Notes under the pieces: model-generated
What the model saw: only the letters and a program-made list of their open reading frames with translations
Told to the model about the DNA's origin: nothing
Database searches by the model: none
DNA from: Gammaproteobacteria bacterium
Lineage (GTDB): Bacteria > Pseudomonadota > Gammaproteobacteria > Steroidobacterales > Steroidobacteraceae
Assembly: GCA_029857655.1 (NCBI GenBank)
Contig: JAOUGR010000155.1
Coordinates: forward strand, 1-5,358
DNA: 5,358 nt
Reading direction: 5' to 3'
Program-made: the position numbers and the translations under genes
Shown here: positions 1 to 5,358 of the stretch, piece by piece
How the letters are laid out: every line of letters begins with the position of its first letter
How positions within the stretch are numbered: the first letter of the stretch is position 1

Positions 1-333
1 GTGCCGACGCGCAAGCTCCTGTTCCGAGCGCCGGGCGTCAACACGATGAAGAGTTCCTCGACGCTCGTGGACGTCGAACGAGACACGCGCAAGACCCGCG
101 AAGGCAGCTTCGAACAGGCGATGGCCGACATGACGGTCAGCCTGGACAAGGAACTCGCAGTGTTCAAGGAGCGCATCAAGGCCGATCGCAGCGTCACGGT
201 CTCGCGCGCAGGCGACCAGGGCGGCGGCGGCGCTATCGATCTAGCGTGGCTCGTGATGCTCGTGCTGCTCGCCGGAATTTCCGGATACAGCGCTAACGCA
301 ACTCCAGCGGCGTCAGCTGGCCGTCATTCCTGA
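1..333 (+). CDS. C-terminal part of a GlyGly-CTERM (rhombosortase-target-like) protein, possibly a rhombotarget lipoprotein
   Basis: The reading frame is open to the left edge, so the GTG at base 1 is probably an internal codon and only about 110 C-terminal residues are visible. Residues 1-60 look soluble and charged, with a helical, coiled-coil-like stretch (about 30-60). A Gly run follows (GGGG at 74-77), then one hydrophobic helix (about 79-94) and a short tail. A Gly-rich linker before a terminal helix is the layout of GlyGly-CTERM sorting signals, which rhombosortase (a rhomboid-family intramembrane protease) cleaves for surface sorting or secretion. The soluble part (LLFRAPG near the start) reminds me of the rhombotarget lipoprotein family; that is from memory and tentative. 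The lipobox such a protein would need lies outside the window. The tail after the helix is long and nearly uncharged, with one Arg and one His, whereas these signals usually end in a short basic cluster. It overlaps the convergent gene by 41 bases. Function unknown. Confidence 0.6.
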   Translation: MPTRKLLFRAPGVNTMKSSSTLVDVERDTRKTREGSFEQAMADMTVSLDKELAVFKERIKADRSVTVSRAGDQGGGGAIDLAWLVMLVLLAGISGYSANATPAASAGRHS

Positions 334-805
334 CACCGAGGCGGATCGGTCGCGGCGCGCCATTCGGCGGCACGGTGACCTCGACCCAGAGCGTCTCGCC
401 TGCCGGGCGGCGCGAGGGGTCCGCAACATGTTCCGGGATGAAATACGCGAGCGCATCGTCGAGCTGCCAGCACTGCGACTCGCCGCAGCGGCGGCTAGAC
501 ACCCAATGCCGGCCGTAGTCGTCTTTAATCGCGACCAGGCGCTCGCCCTGAACTTCCAGCCGGCCGGCGAACATGACCGGGCCGTCCGGTGTACCGGGCT
601 TGTCCGGAGTTTCGCTCCGCTTCACATCCACCAGCGCGGCGATGCGCACATATCGGCCGCGGATCGGCAGGTCGGGATCGTAGGGCGCGGTCTCCACCCA
701 CACGCGCGGATAGTTCGCCCGGTCGATCAGGAACTTGGCGCCCACCGATCCGACGAGCAACACCTGGACCGCGGCGACTACGAGCCCCTTCGTCAGCGTG
801 TTCAT
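293..805 (-). CDS. GDYXXLXY-family membrane-anchored protein
   Basis: 170 residues. The ATG at 805-803 is chosen because it has an AGGAG ribosome site six bases upstream (812-816 on the + strand) and forms an ATGA overlap with the DUF2157 stop. A longer in-frame extension to 1015 would only be a shadow of the DUF2157 gene. Residues 5-24 are one hydrophobic helix, which would act as an uncleaved anchor or signal; the rest (about 145 residues) is soluble and probably extracytoplasmic. The family hallmark is present in degenerate form, PYDPDLPIRGRYVRI at 41-55, where family members normally read R-G-D-Y-x-x-L-x-Y. Other family-like parts are FIPE (122-125) and the C-terminal beta-rich segment (about 138-168). 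Two cysteines (107 and 112) could form a disulfide. This family is typically encoded directly after a DUF2157 membrane protein, as here, which suggests the two work as a pair. The biochemical role is unknown. Confidence 0.85.
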   Translation of the reverse strand: MNTLTKGLVVAAVQVLLVGSVGAKFLIDRANYPRVWVETAPYDPDLPIRGRYVRIAALVDVKRSETPDKPGTPDGPVMFAGRLEVQGERLVAIKDDYGRHWVSSRRCGESQCWQLDDALAYFIPEHVADPSRRPAGETLWVEVTVPPNGAPRPIRLGVRNDGQLTPLELR

Positions 806-1947
806 GGCCCGCTCCTGCCAATGCGGCCGACCAGCTTGCGACGCATGCGCTCGAGCAGCCAGCCGCCGCCGATGAAAATCACGCCGATGCCGATCAGCCC
901 GAGCGAACGACCCAGCTTGTCGAAAATACTCGAGAAGTAGAAAAACAGGACCGCAAGCGCGAAGCCGAGCACGCCCACATTCACGGCGAGTCGCTGCCGA
1001 TCCTTCACGCCCCACAATACGATGCCGACGGCGCCCGCCGCGAACAGCGCGTGCAGCGCGAGTTCGCCGGCATTCTGCCGCGCATTCACTTGCGTGACGA
1101 CAAGCGCCCAGGCGAGCACAATCAGCAGATACACCGCCTCGCGGCCGCGCAATGCGCAGGCGACTGCGAACGGCAAGGCAATTGCAAGACCCCAGCCGAC
1201 GACCAGCGTACCCGTGCCCAGCTTTTCAAGCGATTTGCCATCCCCGGGCCAGTCGTCAAAGCCCGTGCTCGCAAGCATCACCGCGGCGGGGACCAGGGCC
1301 ACGGCCCCGAGCCAATTGAGCGCGCGTCGCCAACCAGCATTTGCATCGGGCCGCAACGCGGATAGATAGCTGCAGGCCAACAGCAGCACGCCGACCGCGA
1401 CCGGCGTCGCGCCGCGCCTGAACACGTCCGGCGGCAGCGCCTCGATCCACTCGCCCCACAACCAGGCCGGCGCCAGCAGCGCGAGCCAAAGCACCTGCGG
1501 CCATTGCCGCAGCAGCAGCACACCGGCGGCCGCGCCCATGGACCACAGCATCAGCGCGCCGGGCCAATGCTCGGCCATGTTGAAGATCTGCCCGGCAAGA
1601 AAGATGCCGGCACCCAGGGCGCCGGTGCCCACCGCATGCAGTGTCGCAGAAAGGCCGGCACTGCTTTTCGCGGCAAATGCGCCACCCAGGTGCGCCACCG
1701 CGATCATCGCGAGCACGAGTGCGAAGCGCCCGGCCGGCGACAAATCATCCCAATGCGCCGCGACGAAAAGCAGCACGCCTGCGATCAGCAGCAGGCCGCC
1801 AAGACCGAATGCGATCAGCGCGAGACGGCCCCTGCCGGCATCACCGCCATTCTCGGCTTCCCAGGCACGGATGCGCCCGGCAGCGGCGGCGTCAACGATG
1901 CCAGCGGCGGTCCAGCGCGCAAGTGCCGACTGCCAGGAGTTGCTCAT
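802..1947 (-). CDS. DUF2157-family multi-pass inner-membrane protein
   Basis: 381 residues. The N-terminal 40 residues are soluble and helical, followed by roughly 11-12 hydrophobic segments (about 42-64, 73-91, 103-123, 129-146, 151-166, 181-197, 208-226, 246-265, 270-286, 294-313, 320-339, 347-366). The tail is strongly basic (RMRRKLVGRIGR at 367-378), consistent with a cytoplasmic C-terminus. The DUF2157 signature is the segment at the end of the first membrane helix, AAHWDDLSPAGRF at 63-75, matching the family's 'A-x-x-W-D-x-L-S-P-x-x-R' pattern. The start ATG at 1947-1945 overlaps the TGA of the adenosine deaminase gene in ATGA and has no good Shine-Dalgarno site, so translation probably depends on coupling from upstream. 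The stop overlaps the next gene's ATG in the same way. The family has no established activity; transport or envelope roles are only guesses. I am confident of the family and not of the function. Confidence 0.9.
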   Translation of the reverse strand: MSNSWQSALARWTAAGIVDAAAAGRIRAWEAENGGDAGRGRLALIAFGLGGLLLIAGVLLFVAAHWDDLSPAGRFALVLAMIAVAHLGGAFAAKSSAGLSATLHAVGTGALGAGIFLAGQIFNMAEHWPGALMLWSMGAAAGVLLLRQWPQVLWLALLAPAWLWGEWIEALPPDVFRRGATPVAVGVLLLACSYLSALRPDANAGWRRALNWLGAVALVPAAVMLASTGFDDWPGDGKSLEKLGTGTLVVGWGLAIALPFAVACALRGREAVYLLIVLAWALVVTQVNARQNAGELALHALFAAGAVGIVLWGVKDRQRLAVNVGVLGFALAVLFFYFSSIFDKLGRSLGLIGIGVIFIGGGWLLERMRRKLVGRIGRSGP

Positions 1948-3164
1948 CCGAAGTGCCTGCGCTCGACCGCGTCGTAGTGATCGATGATCTGGCGCACATA
2001 CTGGCGCTTGCGCAGATAACTGCCTGGGAAGAAGCTGCGCTTGAAGCCATAAATGATGATGGACTTCAGGCCCTGACGGTCGAGGCCGAGGTGCCTGATG
2101 GCAAGCGCGAGCTCGTTGGTCATCGTCGTGTTGCTCATCAGGCGATTGTCCGTACAGAGCGTGGTCGAGAGCCGCTGGGCACGCAGCTTGCTGAATGTGT
2201 GATCTTCGAGGCGCTTCAGGTCCGGGTTGGTCTGCAGGTTGCTGGTCAGGCAGACCTCGAGCGTGATGCGCCGGTCGGAGATGTAGTTGCCGAGCCGCTC
2301 GACGTAATGCTCGGGATCCGCAATCTCCGGGTCGCGGATCTGGTCGGGCTCGAGCAGGTAAGTGCCATGGCCGATGCGATCCGCGTGCAGGTCGGTGATG
2401 GCCTGGAATATCGACTCCGGGCCGTAGGCCTCGCCCGCATGGACCGTGCGCTTCAGGAAATGCCGGTGCGCGTAGTCGTAGGCCTCGCGGTGCGCGCCCG
2501 CTGGATAGCCCGCTTCCTCGCCTGCAAGGTCGAAGCCCACGACCTGGTAGCCGTGCGCATCGCGCGCGAGCACTGCGGCGTGCGCGAGATCCACTGACGC
2601 CATCGCGAACAGGTCCTTGGGCCGCGTGTACGGATGCGCGGCGAACAGCGTGTCGTAGTACTGGCTGTAACCGCCGCTGAACATCCGCATCGCGCAGCAG
2701 ATGATCCCGTACTCGAAGGGCGGCTCGGCGCCACTGGCCATCGCGGGGCGGCGGTTGAATTCATCGCGTGCGCGGCGCAGGCCGCGATCGACCGCGGCGA
2801 TCACCTGCACGGCGTCCAGCCCCGGGCGCACGTGCAGCTGCGGCGCGAAGCGCACTTCCAGGTAGCGCACGCCCTCGGCCTGGTTGTCCTCGGCGAGCTC
2901 CGCGGCAACGCGCTCGAGCGCCTCGGCGTCGCGCATCGCCGAGACCGTGTACTTGAAGCCCTTCAGGTACTCGCCAAGACTGGCATAGCGGTCCTTGTAC
3001 ACGGTTTCCCGCAGCCCACCCTCCGTGTAGCTCGGCAATTTCAGCTTGTGCTGGCGCGAAAGCTCGATCAGCGTCCCCAGCCGCAATGAGCCATCCAGAT
3101 GCACGTGCAGGTCGGTCTTCGGAACCTCGGCGAGAAAGGCGGTCGTTATTTTCTTGTCTGGCAC
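1944..3164 (-). CDS. add: Adenosine deaminase-family protein (amidohydrolase superfamily)
   Basis: 406 residues, longer than the roughly 330-350 of typical bacterial Add. The family hydrolyses the 6-amino group of adenosine or related purines, giving inosine and ammonia, in the cytoplasm. Visible motifs in order: zinc ligands H20 and H22 in [11 protein letters not shown] (17-27); EVRFAP (103-108); GFDLAGEE (210-217); HAGE with zinc ligand H242 and catalytic E245; RIGHGT with H266; CLTSNLQT (305-312); zinc ligand D339. After D339, the usual Asp-Asp-Pro is Asp-Asn-Arg (TDNRLMSNT, 338-346), so the second Asp, which in classical ADA contacts the purine, is Asn. Extra sequence lies around 135-175, between the strands that carry these motifs. 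This may mark a distinct subfamily with altered substrate preference, so 'adenosine' is family-level inference. The start is GTG at 3164-3162, 16 residues before the H-x-H motif region, with no clear ribosome site; the next in-frame Met (77) is too late. It is the first gene of the leftward operon. Confidence 0.88.
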   Translation of the reverse strand: MPDKKITTAFLAEVPKTDLHVHLDGSLRLGTLIELSRQHKLKLPSYTEGGLRETVYKDRYASLGEYLKGFKYTVSAMRDAEALERVAAELAEDNQAEGVRYLEVRFAPQLHVRPGLDAVQVIAAVDRGLRRARDEFNRRPAMASGAEPPFEYGIICCAMRMFSGGYSQYYDTLFAAHPYTRPKDLFAMASVDLAHAAVLARDAHGYQVVGFDLAGEEAGYPAGAHREAYDYAHRHFLKRTVHAGEAYGPESIFQAITDLHADRIGHGTYLLEPDQIRDPEIADPEHYVERLGNYISDRRITLEVCLTSNLQTNPDLKRLEDHTFSKLRAQRLSTTLCTDNRLMSNTTMTNELALAIRHLGLDRQGLKSIIIYGFKRSFFPGSYLRKRQYVRQIIDHYDAVERRHFG

Positions 3165-3220
3165 AGGCAGAGCATAACGCGGCGGCGGGGCCTTCCGGTA
3201 AGCTGCGCCGCGTGGGCACG
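3165..3220. promoter_or_regulatory. Divergent control region between add and hutI, with candidate promoter and inverted repeat
   Basis: These 56 bases are the only non-coding stretch in the window and must serve both divergent operons unless promoters lie inside the genes. On the minus strand TATGCT (complement of 3176-3171) resembles a -10 box (4 of 6 consensus bases) and ends six bases before the add GTG. A transcript from it would begin at or within a base or two of the start codon, which fits the missing ribosome site. Its best -35 candidate (TTACCG, complement of 3201-3196) is poor and spaced 19 bases away. On the + strand CATAAC (3173-3178) is a weak -10 candidate for hutI. An 8-base perfect inverted repeat, ACGCGGCG at 3177-3184 and CGCCGCGT at 3206-3213, flanks a 21-base centre. 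It could be a regulator site or a hairpin near the hutI start, but such repeats arise readily in GC-rich DNA. Confidence 0.35.
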
Positions 3221-4447
3221 ATGGATAGCAGCGGCTGGACCCGGGTCATCAGGAATGCGGGTGTCGCGGGCGGCGCCGGCGGCGCGGTCTCTGGGCTTGT
3301 TTCGCCGGGCGCGGTCGCCATCGCGGGCCAGCACATCGCCTGGGCCGGGCCCGATGCGGAACTCCCCGACCGACCGCCCGCGGGCTGCAAGGTCGTGGAC
3401 GCGAATGGCGCATTACTGACGCCGGGGCTGATCGATTGCCATACCCACCTGGTCTGGGCGGGTTCGCGGCATCGTGAGTTCGAGCTGCGCCTCACTGGCG
3501 CCAGCTATGCCGATATCGCGCAGGCCGGCGGTGGCATCATCTCCACCGTGACGGCGACCCGCGCGGCCAGCGAAGGCGAACTGCTGGTGCTCGCGATGAA
3601 ACGCGCGGCACAGCTCATGGCCGAGGGCGTCACCACCATTGAAATCAAGTCCGGTTACGGCCTCGACCTCACCAATGAACTGAAGCTGCTGCGGGTCGCG
3701 CGCGCGGTCGGCGAGCGGCTGTCTGTCACGGTGCGCACGACGCTGCTCGCCGCCCACGCAATTCCGCCCGAATACGGGAGCCGCAGCGATGACTATATAA
3801 GGTGTGTCTGCGACGAGATCCTGCCGGCGGCGGCGGCAGCCGGGCTCGCAGACGCGGTGGATGCCTTCTGCGAGACCATCGCCTTCACGCCTGCTCAGAT
3901 CGAGCGCGTGTTCACCAGGGCGCGCGAACTGGGGCTCGCCGTGAAGTTGCATGCCGAACAACTTTCGAACCAGCACGGCGCGGCGCTTGCCGCAAAATTT
4001 GCTGCGCTCTCCGCGGATCATCTCGAGCATGTGGACGAGGCCGGCGTGCGTGCGATGGCGGCTGCCGGGACGGTTGCCGTGCTGTTGCCGGCGGCATTCT
4101 ATTTCCTGCGCGAGACGCAGCTACCGCCAATTGGCCTGCTGCGCACGCATCGCGTGCCGATCGCGATCGCGAGCGATCTCAATCCCGGCAGCGCACCGAT
4201 CGCCTCGCTGCTTCTCAACATGAACATGGCCTGCACGCTGTTCGGGATGACGCCCGAGGAAGCATTCGCGGGCGTCACCCGCCATGCGGCCGCTGCCCTG
4301 GGGCTGGGCGCCACGCATGGCACGATCGAGGCCGGCAAGACCGCCGATCTTGTGCTGTGGAATGCGGAACATCCTGCCGAGCTCGCCGCGCAGTTCGGCA
4401 TGGTGCGGCCAGTCACGGTCCTGCGCGGCGGCAAGGACCTGCCATGA
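3221..4447 (+). CDS. hutI: Imidazolonepropionase
   Basis: 408 residues from the ATG at 3221, close to the usual 400-415 for HutI. HutI hydrolyses 4-imidazolone-5-propionate to N-formimidoyl-L-glutamate, the third step of histidine degradation, in the cytoplasm. Residues matching the known metal site and active site are all present: H74 and H76 in [12 protein letters not shown] (67-78), Y146 in the very conserved [11 protein letters not shown] (140-150), H179, H244 in KLHAEQLSN (242-250), H267 in SADHLEH (264-270), and D319 in SDLNPGS (318-324). A C-terminal beta segment (GKTADLVLW, 372-380) completes the composite amidohydrolase fold. The frame is open back to 3086, but that extension is antisense to add and has no HutI character. 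A GTG at 3212, nine bases after GGTAAG (3197-3202), is an alternative start adding three residues. It is first in a rightward operon and overlaps the next gene by ATGA. No hutH, hutU or hutG is in view. Confidence 0.95.
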   Translation: MDSSGWTRVIRNAGVAGGAGGAVSGLVSPGAVAIAGQHIAWAGPDAELPDRPPAGCKVVDANGALLTPGLIDCHTHLVWAGSRHREFELRLTGASYADIAQAGGGIISTVTATRAASEGELLVLAMKRAAQLMAEGVTTIEIKSGYGLDLTNELKLLRVARAVGERLSVTVRTTLLAAHAIPPEYGSRSDDYIRCVCDEILPAAAAAGLADAVDAFCETIAFTPAQIERVFTRARELGLAVKLHAEQLSNQHGAALAAKFAALSADHLEHVDEAGVRAMAAAGTVAVLLPAAFYFLRETQLPPIGLLRTHRVPIAIASDLNPGSAPIASLLLNMNMACTLFGMTPEEAFAGVTRHAAAALGLGATHGTIEAGKTADLVLWNAEHPAELAAQFGMVRPVTVLRGGKDLP

Positions 4448-4866
4448 TCACACGCGAACAGCTCAACAAGCGTGGAACCGGATTCCTGCCCGGTCATCTC
4501 GGAATTGTGATCACGAAGGTCGGCCCCGGGGAGTTGTGCGCAGAGCTGCCGGTCACGCCGCAACTGATGGCGCCGAACGGCTACCTGCACGCAGGGTCGG
4601 TCGTCACGCTCGCGGATACCGCCTCGGGCTATGGCTGTATCGCTAACCTGCCGGAGGACGCCACCGGCTTCACGACCATCGAGCTCAAGACCAATTTCCT
4701 CGGCACCGCGCGCGATGGCGTCATCGAGTGCGTCGCCAAAGCCGCGCACATGGGACGCACCACGCAGGTCTGGGACGCCACGATCAGCCACCGCGAAACC
4801 GGCCGGACCATTGCGATGTTCCGCTGCACGCAAATGGTGCTCTACGCGAAGGGCGGCCGCGGGTGA
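4444..4866 (+). CDS. PaaI-family hotdog-fold acyl-CoA thioesterase
   Basis: 140 residues, the normal size for a single hotdog domain of the 4HBT/PaaI type. Such enzymes hydrolyse acyl- or aryl-CoA thioesters in the cytoplasm, usually as tetramers. The start ATG (4444) overlaps the hutI stop in ATGA and has AAGGA at 4433-4437, six bases upstream, inside the hutI end. The catalytic helix motif is [20 protein letters not shown] (45-64). H49 and G51 correspond to the family H-G-G, with Ala at the middle position, and D58 is the expected catalytic acid. The following strand carries [11 protein letters not shown] (80-90), a region that usually lines the CoA/substrate site. The rest ([20 protein letters not shown], 93-112) fits the family's beta strands. 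I cannot tell the substrate. The link to hutI by overlap suggests co-expression, but HutI's pathway has no CoA ester step, so the thioesterase may serve a separate or housekeeping purpose. Confidence 0.88.
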   Translation: MITREQLNKRGTGFLPGHLGIVITKVGPGELCAELPVTPQLMAPNGYLHAGSVVTLADTASGYGCIANLPEDATGFTTIELKTNFLGTARDGVIECVAKAAHMGRTTQVWDATISHRETGRTIAMFRCTQMVLYAKGGRG

Positions 4867-5358
4867 AGGAAACGCTGTCCGAATCGCGCTGGAGCGAGCT
4901 CGCGACCAGGCTCCAGATCGCCGAGCCGGTCAAGGTGTTCCGCGCGCTGGAAGTGCACTACGAGGGACGCGGCCGCAAGTACCACACTGCACACCATATT
5001 AATGGGTGCCTGTCGGAACTCGCCCGTGCCCGGCACCCCGAAGCGACTAATCCGCTGCTCGAGTACGCACTGTGGTTCCACGACGCGGTCTACAACACTT
5101 TTTCGTCGAACAACGAGCTCAAGAGCGCCGACTGGGCCGCGCATGTACTGGAAACATCCGGTGCGCCGCCAACCAGCATCGATACGGTGCGGGCCCTGAT
5201 CATGGCGACATGCCATGGCATGCAGCCGACCGACCTGGCGCAGCAGCTGATGGTGGACGTGGATCTCGCCGTCCTCGGCGCCGACCCGGACCGCTACCGG
5301 GAGTTCGAGCTGCAAGTTCGCGCCGAGCGCTGGTGGGTCCCGACGGCGTTGTATCGCA
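4863..5358 (+). CDS. HD-domain predicted metal-dependent hydrolase (COG4339 type), 3' end cut off by the window
   Basis: The frame starts with GTG at 4863, sharing GTGA with the thioesterase stop, and stays open to the right edge (165 codons). GAAGGG at 4848-4853 lies nine bases upstream as a plausible ribosome site. The HD-type metal motifs are visible: YHTAHHI at 40-46 (H41, H44, H45), FHDAVY at 72-77 (the H73-D74 pair), an acidic NNELKSAD segment (83-90), TCHG at 116-119, and the DVDLAVLG block at 132-139 with acidic residues at 132 and 134. The run from about 139 to 156 (GADPDRYREFELQVRAER) is also typical of COG4339 proteins. Such proteins are about 200-215 residues, so perhaps 40-50 residues are missing. 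They are predicted to hydrolyse phosphoesters, possibly nucleotides, but no substrate is established to my knowledge. It is the third gene of the hutI operon. Confidence 0.85.
   Translation, partial: MKETLSESRWSELATRLQIAEPVKVFRALEVHYEGRGRKYHTAHHINGCLSELARARHPEATNPLLEYALWFHDAVYNTFSSNNELKSADWAAHVLETSGAPPTSIDTVRALIMATCHGMQPTDLAQQLMVDVDLAVLGADPDRYREFELQVRAERWWVPTALYR

Noticed and set aside
272..284. Small palindrome CCGGAA-T-TTCCGG, possible terminator or operator
   Set aside because: Six-base arms with a one-base centre cannot form a useful hairpin, no T-run follows, and it lies within the codons of the membrane helix of the left-end protein.
806..1015. 70-residue N-terminal extension of the GDYXXLXY protein
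   Set aside because: It lies inside the DUF2157 gene in another frame, is Arg/Ala-rich shadow sequence, and the ATG at 805 has a good AGGAG site and an ATGA overlap.
1504..2597. Long + strand open frames opposite DUF2157 and add
   Set aside because: They are typical antisense shadows in high-GC coding DNA, rich in Arg, Ala and Pro, with no recognisable family, while the minus strand encodes clear families.
3086..3220. 45-residue N-terminal extension of hutI in an open frame
   Set aside because: It is antisense to the start of add, has low-complexity Arg/Ser-rich composition unlike HutI, and HutI proteins normally begin near the ATG at 3221.
3413..4030. 205-codon minus strand frame opposite hutI
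   Set aside because: Shadow of hutI; composition and lack of any motif argue against a real gene, and hutI is complete on the other strand.
3221..4447. Other amidohydrolase identities for hutI (cytosine deaminase, guanine deaminase, dihydroorotase-like)
   Set aside because: The [14 protein letters not shown] and SDLNPGS blocks together with the exact spacing of H74/H76/H244/H267/D319 match imidazolonepropionase specifically.
4842..5315. 157-codon minus strand frame opposite the HD hydrolase
   Set aside because: The + strand frame here has conserved HD motifs and a coupled start; the minus frame is its mirror shadow.

Overview
The window is GC-rich DNA packed with protein genes. It most likely comes from a gammaproteobacterium or a close relative. 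The grounds are the GlyGly-CTERM-type sorting tail (established in rhombosortase-carrying Proteobacteria), the proteobacterial form of HutI (HAEQ motif) and the PaaI-type thioesterase. No rRNA, marker gene or mobile element is present to fix the taxon, so this is an inference. I see no tRNA, CRISPR array, insertion sequence or prophage gene, and no gap between genes longer than 56 bases.

The left end (1-333, + strand) holds the C-terminal part of a protein that ends in a Gly-rich stretch plus one hydrophobic helix. This resembles a rhombosortase target, possibly the 'rhombotarget lipoprotein' family. Its last 41 bases overlap, tail to tail, the end of the leftward gene cluster.

The leftward cluster reads, in transcription order, add-like adenosine deaminase (3164-1944), a DUF2157 multi-pass membrane protein (1947-802) and a GDYXXLXY-family membrane-anchored protein (805-293). 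Both junctions are 4-base ATGA overlaps, so the three genes are almost certainly one translationally coupled operon. DUF2157 and GDYXXLXY proteins are recurrent partners of unknown function; an adenosine deaminase ahead of them is the less usual part.

The rightward cluster reads hutI imidazolonepropionase (3221-4447), a PaaI-family hotdog thioesterase (4444-4866) and a COG4339-type HD-domain predicted metal-dependent hydrolase (4863 to beyond the right edge). These junctions are also 4-base overlaps (ATGA and GTGA). The HD gene starts with GTG and runs off the window.

The two arms are divergent and share a 56-base intergenic region (3165-3220). It holds an 8-base perfect inverted repeat and a possible -10 box placed so that the add message would be leaderless or nearly so. 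Both arms begin with an amidohydrolase-superfamily metalloenzyme, one acting on a purine nucleoside and one on an imidazole-ring catabolite. The other hut genes (hutH, hutU, hutG) are absent from the window. I do not see a clear new defence or mobile system. The best leads are the unusual active-site motif of the adenosine deaminase, its coupling to the two membrane proteins, and the isolated hutI operon.
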